A program made the translations under genes and the position numbers. Positions 51,618 through 59,333 of a stretch of 64,000 nucleotides of DNA are shown here, one piece after another (the stretch's first letter is position 1; each line of letters opens with the position of its first letter). The notes below the pieces were generated by a model. It did no database searches and was not told the DNA's origin. It was given only the letters and a program-made list of their open reading frames with translations. The DNA lies in assembly GCF_014201715.1 (NCBI RefSeq), contig NZ_JACHFD010000011.1, positions 119,963-183,962 on the forward strand, in the 5' to 3' direction. This DNA comes from Haloferula luteola (lineage in GTDB: Bacteria > Verrucomicrobiota > Verrucomicrobiia > Verrucomicrobiales > Akkermansiaceae).

Positions 51618-53210
51618 GTGAGCGACCCATCCAAGGAGCAGGACGACCTGCTGTCAGCGTTTTCGCTCGGACCCGCATGGGCCCGGGACAACGCACCGGC
51701 GAAGAAGTACGATAATCATCGTGGCGAAGAGGAATTTTCCCGACGGGGCCGTGGTGGCCAAGGTCCGGGAGCGCCCGGAGGTCGTCGTCGGGAAGGCGGT
51801 CAAGGTCGCCAAGGCGGCGGGGGCGGCGGTGGTCGCGGGGGCGAACGTCGATCCGATGACCGTCGTGGAGAGGATCGTCGTGGAGAGGATCGTCGTGGCG
51901 GTCGATTTGGTGGACGGCGGGATGCGACGGAAGGCCGCCGCGAACTCCCCGATCCAGCACCTGGCGTGAAGGTTTCGCTGCAACCGGCAATCGAAGCGGC
52001 CCATCGCATGGTGAAGGAGATCCAGCATCGGGCCCGGGTCTATTCCTTGTTCGATGTCGCGAAGTTGTTTTTGAACCATCGGGGCAGCTACGTTTTGGAG
52101 GTTGCCATGGAGGAGTCGAAATCGCCGATGTTCCGGGGGAAGCGGGACGCATCGCTGTTTCTGACCAAGGAGGAGGCGGTGGCTCATTTTCTCTCGTCGT
52201 CTCTATTTGATGAAATTTACGAGAGTGAGGAGATCGAATGCGAAGCACCGGCTGGCAATTTCCAGGTTGTGGCCCGCTGCGGGTTCTCCGGGGAGTGGCT
52301 TGGTCCGCCGAACTTCCACTCCTATCAGGCCAACTTGCGTCGACTGCATCGGGAGCGTTTTTCCAACATGCCCTTTGATCGGTATGCCTCGAGGGTGAGG
52401 ACGGAGCGGGGCGAAGAAGCCGTCAACGAGTGGCTCGAAAGCATGAAAAAACGGACTCGCTGGCGGGTCAAGGGAAGCGATGAAGACGCATGGACCTTTG
52501 ACCGTTCCGAGATGGATCGGGATTTTTCCCAGAACCGTTTCGACGAGTTTTTTCAAGAGACCTTCAAAGCTGAAGTACCTGGAGACATCGATGCCAAGGC
52601 GCTGTCGATTGGGATTCTCGCCGCTGTCCGCATCGCTGGCAGCCACGCGCGGAAGCATCCGGCCATGATGATTCCTGCCCTGTGCCGAGCGCTGGAGTCG
52701 GATCACCTGGCCATCTTCAAAACGAAGGGCAAGCTGTTCTGCGGTCCCGCCCGGCCCCATCCGCTCTCAACTTACGAGGGGCTCTCGGAGCGTCCGGCGG
52801 CCATGGTTCGATATCTCGACGAGAATCCGGATGCCAAATTGGCTGCCTTGTGGGCAGCGTTGTTGCCCGAAGGAACTCCTGAACCGCCAAAAGAATGGCT
52901 GGTGGATCTGTTTTGGCTCCTCACCCAAGGCCATGTTCTGCTGTTCGATGACGGAAAGCTCGTCCTGCCGAAGCGCAAGCAAGGGGGGGGGGCGGTCAAG
53001 GCCGCGGAACCCAAAGCTCCGAAGAAAAAGAAACGGAACAAGCCTTCTGGGCCCCGGAAAGGTCGCAAAGCAAAGTTCAAGAGCCCTGCCAAGGCTCTGC
53101 GGACCATCACCCGGATGTCACCGGGCCAAGTGAGACTGCTCAAGGGCCAGCAACGGATTTGGGCACGTCGTCTCGCCCGCCGCGAGCGCATCGAATCCCT
53201 GCTGGATTGA
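51618..53210 (+). CDS. Arg/Gly-rich protein of unknown function
   Basis: A 530-residue protein starting with GTG. Residues about 35-105 are low complexity: GRGGQGPGAPGGRRREGG, then a poly-Gly run and tandem DDRRGEDRRGEDRRGG units. The middle (about residues 115-440) is a folded, charged domain (SLFDVAKLFLNHRGSYVLEVAM; PNFHSYQANLRRLHRERFSNMPFDRYASRVRTERGEEAVNEWL). The C-terminus (about 445-530) is Lys/Arg-rich (PKAPKKKKRNKPSGPRKGRKAKF). RG-rich and Lys-rich tails suggest nucleic-acid, probably RNA, binding. No known domain was recognised. The start is supported by continuous coding from 51618. Confidence 0.75.
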   Translation: MSDPSKEQDDLLSAFSLGPAWARDNAPAKKYDNHRGEEEFSRRGRGGQGPGAPGGRRREGGQGRQGGGGGGGRGGERRSDDRRGEDRRGEDRRGGRFGGRRDATEGRRELPDPAPGVKVSLQPAIEAAHRMVKEIQHRARVYSLFDVAKLFLNHRGSYVLEVAMEESKSPMFRGKRDASLFLTKEEAVAHFLSSSLFDEIYESEEIECEAPAGNFQVVARCGFSGEWLGPPNFHSYQANLRRLHRERFSNMPFDRYASRVRTERGEEAVNEWLESMKKRTRWRVKGSDEDAWTFDRSEMDRDFSQNRFDEFFQETFKAEVPGDIDAKALSIGILAAVRIAGSHARKHPAMMIPALCRALESDHLAIFKTKGKLFCGPARPHPLSTYEGLSERPAAMVRYLDENPDAKLAALWAALLPEGTPEPPKEWLVDLFWLLTQGHVLLFDDGKLVLPKRKQGGGAVKAAEPKAPKKKKRNKPSGPRKGRKAKFKSPAKALRTITRMSPGQVRLLKGQQRIWARRLARRERIESLLD

Positions 53211-53218
53211 GGTTCAAG

Positions 53219-53240
53219 CACCTCCACGGGAGTGGAGGTG
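53219..53240. repeat. 8-bp hairpin after the RG-rich gene
   Basis: CACCTCCA, CGGGAG, TGGAGGTG: a perfect stem just past the stop of the RG-rich gene. There is no T-run, so it is a weak terminator or an mRNA-stabilising structure. Confidence 0.45.
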
Positions 53241-53283
53241 GGAATCGTGATAGGCGGAGGTGGATTCCCAAAGCTTGTTCCGG

Positions 53284-53317
53284 TGGGGTTGGATGCGTAA
53301 CTGAACGTCCAACCCCA
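53284..53317 (+). promoter_or_regulatory. Leader hairpin just before the PEP hydrolase-like gene
   Basis: A perfect 10-bp stem TGGGGTTGGA/TCCAACCCCA with a 14-nt loop that ends 12 bp before the ATG at 53330. At that distance it could hide the ribosome-binding site, and no other clear Shine-Dalgarno sequence is visible. Confidence 0.45.
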
Positions 53318-53329
53318 AACTACCGACGC

Positions 53330-54193
53330 ATGGCAAATCCCTGGACAGGAACCGGAAATCCCTACAATCGCGCCGAAGTCATCGAAAGACTTCAAGACAC
53401 TCTCTCAAAAGGAGAACCCATCATTGCCGCAGGAGCGGGAACGGGCATCAGTGCCAAGTTCATTGAGAAGGGTGGCGCGGATCTGATCATCATCTACAAT
53501 TCCGGCCGTTTCCGCATGATGGGTCACGGGTCCACGGCAGGCATGATGGCCTATGGGGACGCCAATGCGATTGCCATGGAAATTGGCGAATACGAGGTGT
53601 TGCCGGTGGTCAACGAAATCCCGGTCATCTGCGGAGTTCACGCCACGGACCCACGTCGCCGGATGTGGCATTGGCTGCTTAAGGTCAAAGAAATGGGCTT
53701 CTCGGGTGTGAATAATTTCCCGACTCACACCATTGTCGATGGGCATTTCCGAGGCGTTCTTGAAGAAACCGGAATGAGCGTGGAGAAGGAGTTCGAGATG
53801 GTCAATCTGGCGGGCCGGATGGACATGTTCTCGATCGTCTACGTCGGGTCTCCCGAGGAGGCGAAGAAAATGGCCGAAAACGGTGCTGATGCGATCATTG
53901 CTCACGTGGGCACCACGGTGGGTGGGTCCATTGGCGTGACGGGTGCCGTCGCCACTTGGGACGACACCATTCGCCGGACTCAAGAGATCATCGATGCGGC
54001 AAAATCGGTGCGCGACGATATTTTCTACCTTTGCCATGGCGGCCCGATCAACACTCCTGAGGATGTGGATCGTGTGCTCAGTGCGACCGATTGCGTGGGC
54101 TTTGTGGGGGCCTCAAGCTTGGAGCGCATGGGAGTGGAGGAATCCCTCACCTCGCTGACTCGTGAGTTCAAAGCAGTGCCGCTGAAGCGCTGA
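53330..54193 (+). CDS. Phosphoenolpyruvate hydrolase-like TIM-barrel protein (Tm-1 C-terminal half)
   Basis: A 287-residue protein of the PEP_hydrolase (TIM-barrel signal transduction) family: GEPIIAAGAGTGISAKFIEKGGADLIIIYNSGRFRMMGHGSTAGMMAYGDAN near the N-terminus, then GFSGVNNFPTHTIVDG, ADAIIAHVGTTVGGSIG and CHGGPINTPEDVDRVLSA. The same domain forms the C-terminal half of tomato Tm-1. Its physiological role is poorly known. It lies 16 bp upstream of a UPF0261 gene, which corresponds to the N-terminal half of Tm-1. A longer frame from 53159 overlaps the preceding gene and was rejected. Confidence 0.9.
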   Translation: MANPWTGTGNPYNRAEVIERLQDTLSKGEPIIAAGAGTGISAKFIEKGGADLIIIYNSGRFRMMGHGSTAGMMAYGDANAIAMEIGEYEVLPVVNEIPVICGVHATDPRRRMWHWLLKVKEMGFSGVNNFPTHTIVDGHFRGVLEETGMSVEKEFEMVNLAGRMDMFSIVYVGSPEEAKKMAENGADAIIAHVGTTVGGSIGVTGAVATWDDTIRRTQEIIDAAKSVRDDIFYLCHGGPINTPEDVDRVLSATDCVGFVGASSLERMGVEESLTSLTREFKAVPLKR

Positions 54194-54209
54194 CTCCCCC
54201 CAAAGTTCC

Positions 54210-55412
54210 ATGGCGACCATTGCAGTCATCGGCACCCTGGATTCCAAGGGTGAGGAGCACGCCTATCTTGCAGAGTGCATTCGCAAGTGCGGGCACGAGG
54301 CTCTCCTGATGGATGTCGGTAGCGGAGGGGCTCCCACGGTGGAGCCGGACATCTCCCGTTATCAGGTTGCCGAGGCAACGGGCGTGGATCTTGAGTCTCT
54401 CATGCAAAAACGGGACCGGGGAGAATGCGTGGCGGCGATGGCCGCGGCGGCCCCGGTTTTGCTGTCCCAGCTGGTGTCCTCTGGCCGAGTTCAGGGCGTC
54501 ATTTCTGCTGGGGGAGGAGGGGGCACGGCGATCTCGACTGCCGCGATGCGAGCTTTGCCCCTTGGCTTTCCGAAAGTCATGGTCTCGACCATGGCGGGGG
54601 GCAATACGGCTCCCTATGTCGGAACCAGTGATGTGGTGATGTTTCCAAGCATCGTCGACGTCGCCGGGCTGAATTCGGTTTCTTTGGGAGTCTTCAGCCG
54701 CGCCGCCGGAGCCATTTGCGGCATGGTGGAGGCTCCTCCGCCCGAACACCAAGGCCGGCCACTGGTCGTGGCGACGATGTTTGGCAATACGACGGCCTGC
54801 GTGACGGAAGCCAAACGTGTTTTGGAGGAGGCGGGTTTTGAGGTCTTGGTTTTTTCCGCCTGCGGCACGGGTGGGAGAACCATGGAGTCCCTCGTGGCCA
54901 GTGGCATGGTGGCGGGTGTTCTCGATCTGACGACCACGGAATGGGCGGACGAACTTGTGGGAGGCGTTCTTTCGGCTGGGCCCCATCGTCTCGAAGCTGC
55001 GGGGATCGCCGGCCTTCCGACCGTGGTGGCTCCCGGGTGCCTGGATATGGTCAATTTTGGAGAACCGGAGACGGTTCCCGATCGATTTGAGGGCCGGAAA
55101 TTCTACTATCATAATCCTCAGGTGACCCTTTTGCGGACCTCTGTGGAAGAATCGAGGCAGTTGGGGGGGATCCTTGCCGAAAAGATCAACGCTTATCGGG
55201 GGCCGGTTTCGATCCTGATGCCGGAACGAGGTTTCAGCGCGATCGGAGAACCAGGGGGAGTATTTGAAGATCAAGAGGCGGATGCAGCTCTGATGGAGGC
55301 GCTGGAAAGCGATTGCGGAAAGGAAGTGCTGAGGTTCCCGCTCGCCATCAATGATCCAGCGTTTGCACGTGCTTGTGCCGAGAAGCTGTTGAGTTTGCTT
55401 CGAGGCGATTGA
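54210..55412 (+). CDS. UPF0261 / Tm-1-like ATP-binding protein (Tm-1 N-terminal half)
   Basis: A 400-residue UPF0261 protein: VIGTLDSKGEEHAYLAECI at the N-terminus, GVISAGGGGGTAISTAAMRALPLGFPKVMVSTMAGG in the first domain, SDVVMFPSIVDVAGLNSVS, and VVAPGCLDMVNFG and PERGFSAIGEPGG in the second. Family members bind ATP, and the same domain in tomato Tm-1 binds viral replication proteins. Role in bacteria unknown. It is probably co-transcribed with the preceding TIM-barrel gene. Confidence 0.9.
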   Translation: MATIAVIGTLDSKGEEHAYLAECIRKCGHEALLMDVGSGGAPTVEPDISRYQVAEATGVDLESLMQKRDRGECVAAMAAAAPVLLSQLVSSGRVQGVISAGGGGGTAISTAAMRALPLGFPKVMVSTMAGGNTAPYVGTSDVVMFPSIVDVAGLNSVSLGVFSRAAGAICGMVEAPPPEHQGRPLVVATMFGNTTACVTEAKRVLEEAGFEVLVFSACGTGGRTMESLVASGMVAGVLDLTTTEWADELVGGVLSAGPHRLEAAGIAGLPTVVAPGCLDMVNFGEPETVPDRFEGRKFYYHNPQVTLLRTSVEESRQLGGILAEKINAYRGPVSILMPERGFSAIGEPGGVFEDQEADAALMEALESDCGKEVLRFPLAINDPAFARACAEKLLSLLRGD

Positions 55413-55458
55413 ACCCCACTCGGCCCGTCATGCGTAGAGGAGCGGGTCACCATCGAGT

Positions 55459-55506
55459 ATCAGGGCATGCTTGGAATGGAAGGGGCTTCATTCTCGATGC
55501 CCTGAT
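55459..55506. repeat. Long two-part hairpin
   Basis: ATCAGGGCAT pairs perfectly with ATGCCCTGAT over 10 bp; inside it GAATG(G)AAG pairs with CTTCATTC. It starts about 45 bp after the UPF0261 stop and could end that transcript or protect its 3' end. No T-run follows. Confidence 0.6.
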
Positions 55507-55565
55507 CCTGCGGGGATTCCGAGGGAGCTTGGTTAGGGCTTCCTGACCGCATGGGTTGGCAAAAG

Positions 55566-55591
55566 TTCTCGAAGTGAAAAAATTTCGAGAA
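55566..55591. promoter_or_regulatory. 8-bp palindrome, possible operator
   Basis: TTCTCGAA, ten bases rich in A (GTGAAAAAAT), TTCGAGAA. It lies about 40 bp upstream of the possible small gene and could be a repressor site over its promoter. Confidence 0.35.
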
Positions 55592-55631
55592 ATTTGGAAA
55601 TCGACCCCGTCGGCCGCGATTGGAGAGAGTG

Positions 55632-56012
55632 ATGATGAGCCTCACTCCCATTCGGGTGCCAAAAACCGGCGATTGCGCTTCGGGGGAAGCGAGCCGGATG
55701 CGGTTCCTTGGGAAGGAGGATTTCAGCATCTCCGCCACGGGTTTTCTCGAAGCGGGTGACCAAGATTCGATCCAAAAGGTCAGTCACCGGGTCGCAGTGG
55801 AGGCTGGTGCTTCGGTGATGAAAAAGCTGGCTAGCGCATTTTTCGGAATGGGCGAAGTCCGTCGGATTCAGACCTTTTGCAAAAAGGGGATCTTCAAGGG
55901 GATTCGGGGGAATCGCCGAGATGACTTCTCTTTCTTCTTCACAGAGAAATCCGTCCTGCATTGCCATCGTGACTTTCGGCTGGGGGGCCGTGTCACGAGT
56001 TGGGTTGCTTAG
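55632..56012 (+). CDS. Possible small protein of unknown function
   Basis: A 126-residue frame. Support: a GGAG ribosome-binding site 6 bp before the ATG at 55632, G/C bias at third codon positions of the frame, and a strong terminator starting 25 bp after the stop. Against: unusual composition (many Phe, Arg and Cys; stretches such as DDFSFFFTEKS) and no recognised family. The palindrome at 55566 may control it. Confidence 0.3.
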   Translation: MMSLTPIRVPKTGDCASGEASRMRFLGKEDFSISATGFLEAGDQDSIQKVSHRVAVEAGASVMKKLASAFFGMGEVRRIQTFCKKGIFKGIRGNRRDDFSFFFTEKSVLHCHRDFRLGGRVTSWVA

Positions 56013-56036
56013 CGGTGCCCACAGGACGGGCAAGTG

Positions 56037-56094
56037 AGGATGGGACCGCGCGAATTCGGGGGAAGACGCGCGAGTCCCATCCTCCTCTTTTTGT
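56037..56094 (+). terminator. Rho-independent terminator
   Basis: AGGATGGGAC pairs with GTCCCATCCT apart from a small bulge, extended by GCGCG/CGCGC, and is followed by CCTCTTTTT. It points to a plus-strand transcript ending here, from either the possible small gene or the Tm-1-like operon. Confidence 0.75.
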
Positions 56095-56129
56095 ACGGGC
56101 ATGGTCTTTTCAAGTAACGGATGCCTCCC

Positions 56130-56165
56130 AAAAAACGAACGCCGGAGCCTCAAGACTCCAGCGTT
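56130..56165 (-). terminator. Rho-independent terminator after msrB
   Basis: On the minus strand AACGC-GGAG pairs with CTCC-GCGTT (one mismatch) and is followed by CG and six T residues, about 50 bp past the msrB stop. Confidence 0.75.
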
Positions 56166-56212
56166 GGTGAAAGCCGATGGGGCAGAATCACCGCCCCGGA
56201 GGTGCAGATGGT

Positions 56213-56782
56213 TCAGTCTTTCTTGGCAGGCTCTTCCTCTGAAGGTTCAGGCTTAGGCTCGGATTTTTCCTCGTCGGGAACAAAAACGAGCACCGTACCA
56301 TTGATGCAGTAACGCTGGTCGGTCGGAGTGTCGAAGCCCTCGCCCTTGAAGACGTGGCCGAGGTGGCCACCGCACACCGCACACATCACCTCAGTCCTGG
56401 GGTATCCCAATTTGTAGTCGGTGGAGGTTTTGACGTTTTTGGCATTCGCCGGGTCATAGAACGAAGGCCAACCGCAGCGGGAATCGAACTTCTCGTTCGA
56501 GCTGAAGAGCTCGGCGCCACAGCCGGCGCAGTAGTAGGTGCCGGCTCCTTGGTGTTTGAACTCTTTGTAAACTTCGCCATTCGGGGCTTCGGTGCCGGCT
56601 TTACGAAGGATTTGGTACTGCTCGGGAGTCAGTTGCTCTTTCCATTCGGCGTCCGTTTTTTCAACGGATTGGGCAGGGGGCTCAGGTGCAGATGAGGAGG
56701 TCTCCATGGTGGTTTTCTTCGAATCAATGTCGCCACATGCGGCGAGGGTCAGACAAAGGATCAACGGAAGGGCGGCTTTCAT
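56213..56782 (-). CDS. msrB: Lipoprotein peptide-methionine (R)-S-oxide reductase MsrB
   Basis: A 189-residue protein with a lipoprotein signal (LCLTLAACGD, Cys near residue 16), a Ser/Pro/Glu linker and a complete MsrB domain: YYCAGCGAELF and CAVCGGHLGHVF (two zinc CxxC pairs), CGWPSF and the active-site Cys in RYCINGTVL. It reduces the R form of oxidised methionine, here presumably in membrane-anchored form at the cell envelope. The C-terminus is a Glu/Pro/Lys-rich tail. The start at 56782 begins the signal peptide. Most MsrB enzymes are cytoplasmic, so the anchor is notable. Confidence 0.93.
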   Translation of the reverse strand: MKAALPLILCLTLAACGDIDSKKTTMETSSSAPEPPAQSVEKTDAEWKEQLTPEQYQILRKAGTEAPNGEVYKEFKHQGAGTYYCAGCGAELFSSNEKFDSRCGWPSFYDPANAKNVKTSTDYKLGYPRTEVMCAVCGGHLGHVFKGEGFDTPTDQRYCINGTVLVFVPDEEKSEPKPEPSEEEPAKKD

Positions 56783-56888
56783 GAGGCCAGCATGCTCCCG
56801 CTGGGGGCCATCTGCAAGAGGAGGTCGCTTTGCCCAAGGCCTCATGGGTAATCCTTGGCGAAGTCGGAATCCCGAGCAGAATGGCTCC

Positions 56889-57242
56889 ATGTCCGACTCA
56901 ATTCAGCAGCTCTCGCGCCGTATTCGAACATTCTCCGCGGCGCGCGACTGGGACGTTTACCACAATGCGAAGGACATGGCCGTGGCGATTGCGGCGGAAG
57001 CCGGGGAACTCTTGCAACACTTTGTATGGCAGCAATCGGAGCAGATCGAGGAGAGGGTGAACGCGCGCAAAAGCGAGATCACCAGTGAGATGGCGGACGT
57101 GGGTATTTTGCTTTTCGAGATGGCCGATCGATTGGGGATCGATCTGGGGGCGGCCATGGAGCAGAAAATCGATTTGAATGAGCAGCGTTACCCCGTGGAA
57201 AAATCGAAGGGAAACAACCTCAAATACAATCAGCTGTCGTAA
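56889..57242 (+). CDS. MazG-like nucleotide pyrophosphohydrolase
   Basis: A 117-residue MazG-type protein: WDVYHNAKDMAVAIAAEAGELLQHFVW with the metal-binding EAGELLQ, then EITSEMADVGILLFEMADRLGID with the second acidic pair. The layout is that of the small dCTP pyrophosphatase (DCTPP1/RS21-C6) group, which removes non-canonical or excess nucleotides. The C-terminus ends KSKGNNLKYNQL, as in that group (KGNAxKY). It is divergent from msrB, with about 100 bp between starts. Confidence 0.9.
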   Translation: MSDSIQQLSRRIRTFSAARDWDVYHNAKDMAVAIAAEAGELLQHFVWQQSEQIEERVNARKSEITSEMADVGILLFEMADRLGIDLGAAMEQKIDLNEQRYPVEKSKGNNLKYNQLS

Positions 57243-57612
57243 CTGGGAGGCCACTCGGGCGTCACCAAGGTTGAAGTGAGAGGCGTACACAGAAAGACGC
57301 GGGCTGGATTCCCCCCGGATTCACAACCCGCGCCCTTTCTGAGCCCGGCCATTGATGGGATCGACCGCTCGAAAAGACCTCCCCCCGGAGTGCTTTCCGA
57401 ATCAGACGGGCCAATTCCATCGGACTGGCGGACATGTGCCGAAGCACGGAAGGATAGGAACCGAAGTAGTCAGGATTCGCAAACTAATTCATTGCCTTTG
57501 GGGCCGGGATATCTACGTACGGAGTTTGCTCCGGGAAAAGTGAGCCGATAAGGCAATTTTCGAGAGACAAGGTTGCCGGTCGGGGGGTTTTACGGGACAA
57601 GAAGCCGACCGC
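57243..57612. other. Intergenic interval upstream of gspE
   Basis: About 370 bp without a gene. It contains a terminator-like stem CGCGGG/CCCGCG at 57298-57332 followed by CCCTTTCT, which probably ends the mazG transcript. The rest presumably holds the gspE promoter; no clear -35/-10 pair was assigned. Confidence 0.45.
57298..57340 (+). terminator. Possible terminator after the MazG-like gene
   Basis: CGCGGGCTG and CAACCCGCG pair with one mismatch around a 20-nt loop, then CCCTTTCT. The T-run is poor. Confidence 0.4.
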
Positions 57613-59322
57613 ATGACCGAATTGTTGATCGAACCCGCTAAAAAGAGCGGATGTGACGAATTGAAGAAGCTTGAGGAAGTGCTGGAAAGCGCGGCTCTTC
57701 GCCAAAGATCTCCCATCGATGACCTCCTGGATGCGGGCTTGGTGGATGAGGAGCCCTACATGCGGGAACTGGCCTCCGAGTTGGGCATGGAATGGCTGCC
57801 CAGCATTCCGCAACCCGAAGCACCCCTGCCACTCCGCGAAGCTTGTGGTCCGCGGGTCGCCCTGCGTCATCGACTTCTTCCCATCGAAGTCGTCGGCAGC
57901 GAAGAAGCACCGGTGCTGAAGTTGGCGACCTTCGATCCTTTCAATTTGGTCGCCCGCCAAGAGGTCGCGCGGGAGATTGAAATGCCGGTCGAGTGGGTGA
58001 TGGCCTCTCGGCGGCGCATTCATGAGGCTCTTCGGCGTCTTTATGGGGTGGGTGCGGATACCTTTGAGCAGATCCTCGAAGGGCGCGACATGGACTTTTC
58101 CAATCTCGAAGTCGCCGATGAGGCCAATGTGATCGATGCGGATGACGATGCTGAAGCGAGTGTCGTGAAATTCGTGAATCAGATCATTCGTGAGTCTCTG
58201 GATCAAAAGGCGACCGATATTCACGTCGAACCCTTGGCGGACAATCTCCGAATCCGTTATCGGATTGACGGTCGATTGGTCGAGGTGACGGTCCCCGAAA
58301 ACATCAAGGCGCTGCAAAGCTCGGTGATCGCCCGTTTGAAGATCATGTCGCGTCTGGACATCGCGGAACGCCGGCTTCCCCAAGATGGACGGATCAATCT
58401 TGAGTTCCAGGGCCAGACCATCGACGTCCGGGTGGCGACCGTGCCCACCGTTGAGGGCGAGAGTGTTTCGCTCCGCCTGCTCAACCAACAAAAATTCAAT
58501 GTCGACCGTCTGGGAATGGAGTCGTTCGTCCGTAAGCGGATCGAGAGTCTCCTCAAATTGCCCAATGGCATCATCCTGATCACAGGCCCCACCGGTTCAG
58601 GTAAATCGACAAGTCTCTATTCTTTCCTCAGCGAGATCAACAGCCCGGACCAACGGATCGTGACCATTGAGGACCCGGTGGAAAACAAGCTGCCAGGCGT
58701 CATGCAGATCGCGGTGAAGTCCGACATCGGTTTGACCTTCGCAGCAGGACTTCGATCGATTCTACGGGCTGACCCGAATACCGTGATGATCGGGGAAATC
58801 CGGGACTTGGAGACGGCGGAGATTGCGATTCGGGCCTCTCTAACCGGTCACTTGGTGTTCTCGACCTTGCACACCAACGATGCTCTCGGAGGCATCAGCC
58901 GTTTGACGGATATGGGTGTGGAGCCGTTCTTGGTTTCAGCGGCGGTGCGGGCATTCCTTGCCCAGCGGTTGGTCCGCAAGCTGTGTGATCACTGCAAAGT
59001 CCCGCGTGAAGTCACTCAGCAGGACCGACTGGATCTGGGAATTCCCTTGGAGATCACGGGACAGGCGTATGATGCGGTGGGATGCGACCGCTGCCGGGAC
59101 ACTGGGTTCCAAGGTCGTCTCGCCATCTATGAAGTGGTGGTGATCGGCGGTGTCATGCAAGATCTCATCGCCCACGGTGCTCCCGCGGCAGAAATCAAAG
59201 CCCAAGCGCTCAAGGATGGCTACATCCCCATGCGCGGCTACGGCTGGCATAAGGTGTTGCAGGGACTGACCACCATTGAGGAGGTGATTTCGGTCACCGC
59301 GACGGATGCCGGAGGAGCCTGA
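57613..59322 (+). CDS. gspE: Type II secretion ATPase GspE (PilB-like)
   Basis: A 569-residue AAA-type ATPase. An N-terminal MshEN-like domain (about residues 20-150) is followed by the N2 domain (KATDIHVEPLADNLRIRYRIDGRLVEV) and the ATPase core: Walker A GPTGSGKSTS, Asp box VTIEDPVE, Walker B MIGEIRDLETAEIAI and His box LVFSTLHTNDALGGISRL. A zinc site with paired Cys (CDHC and CDRC) follows. It powers pseudopilus assembly from the cytoplasm. It lies 48 kb from the pseudopilin operon and is followed by gspF after 11 bp. Confidence 0.95.
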   Translation: MTELLIEPAKKSGCDELKKLEEVLESAALRQRSPIDDLLDAGLVDEEPYMRELASELGMEWLPSIPQPEAPLPLREACGPRVALRHRLLPIEVVGSEEAPVLKLATFDPFNLVARQEVAREIEMPVEWVMASRRRIHEALRRLYGVGADTFEQILEGRDMDFSNLEVADEANVIDADDDAEASVVKFVNQIIRESLDQKATDIHVEPLADNLRIRYRIDGRLVEVTVPENIKALQSSVIARLKIMSRLDIAERRLPQDGRINLEFQGQTIDVRVATVPTVEGESVSLRLLNQQKFNVDRLGMESFVRKRIESLLKLPNGIILITGPTGSGKSTSLYSFLSEINSPDQRIVTIEDPVENKLPGVMQIAVKSDIGLTFAAGLRSILRADPNTVMIGEIRDLETAEIAIRASLTGHLVFSTLHTNDALGGISRLTDMGVEPFLVSAAVRAFLAQRLVRKLCDHCKVPREVTQQDRLDLGIPLEITGQAYDAVGCDRCRDTGFQGRLAIYEVVVIGGVMQDLIAHGAPAAEIKAQALKDGYIPMRGYGWHKVLQGLTTIEEVISVTATDAGGA

Positions 59323-59333
59323 TTCCGAAATCG

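Larger units (their letters stand above)
55413..56130. other. Hairpin-rich interval after the Tm-1-like pair
   Basis: About 720 bp. It holds a long hairpin (55459-55506), an 8-bp inverted repeat (55566-55591), a possible small gene (55632-56012) and a terminator (56037-56094). A minus-strand frame 55533-56153 is open but has weaker codon-position bias than the plus-strand frame. No mobile element feature was found. Confidence 0.4.

Noticed and set aside
55533..56153. 206-codon minus-strand frame
   Set aside because: Codon-position base bias fits the plus-strand frame better, it runs through a plus-strand terminator, and no family features are visible.
57484..58491. 335-codon minus-strand frame over gspE
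   Set aside because: It is antisense to the ATPase and Asp/His-rich in a way typical of reversed coding DNA.
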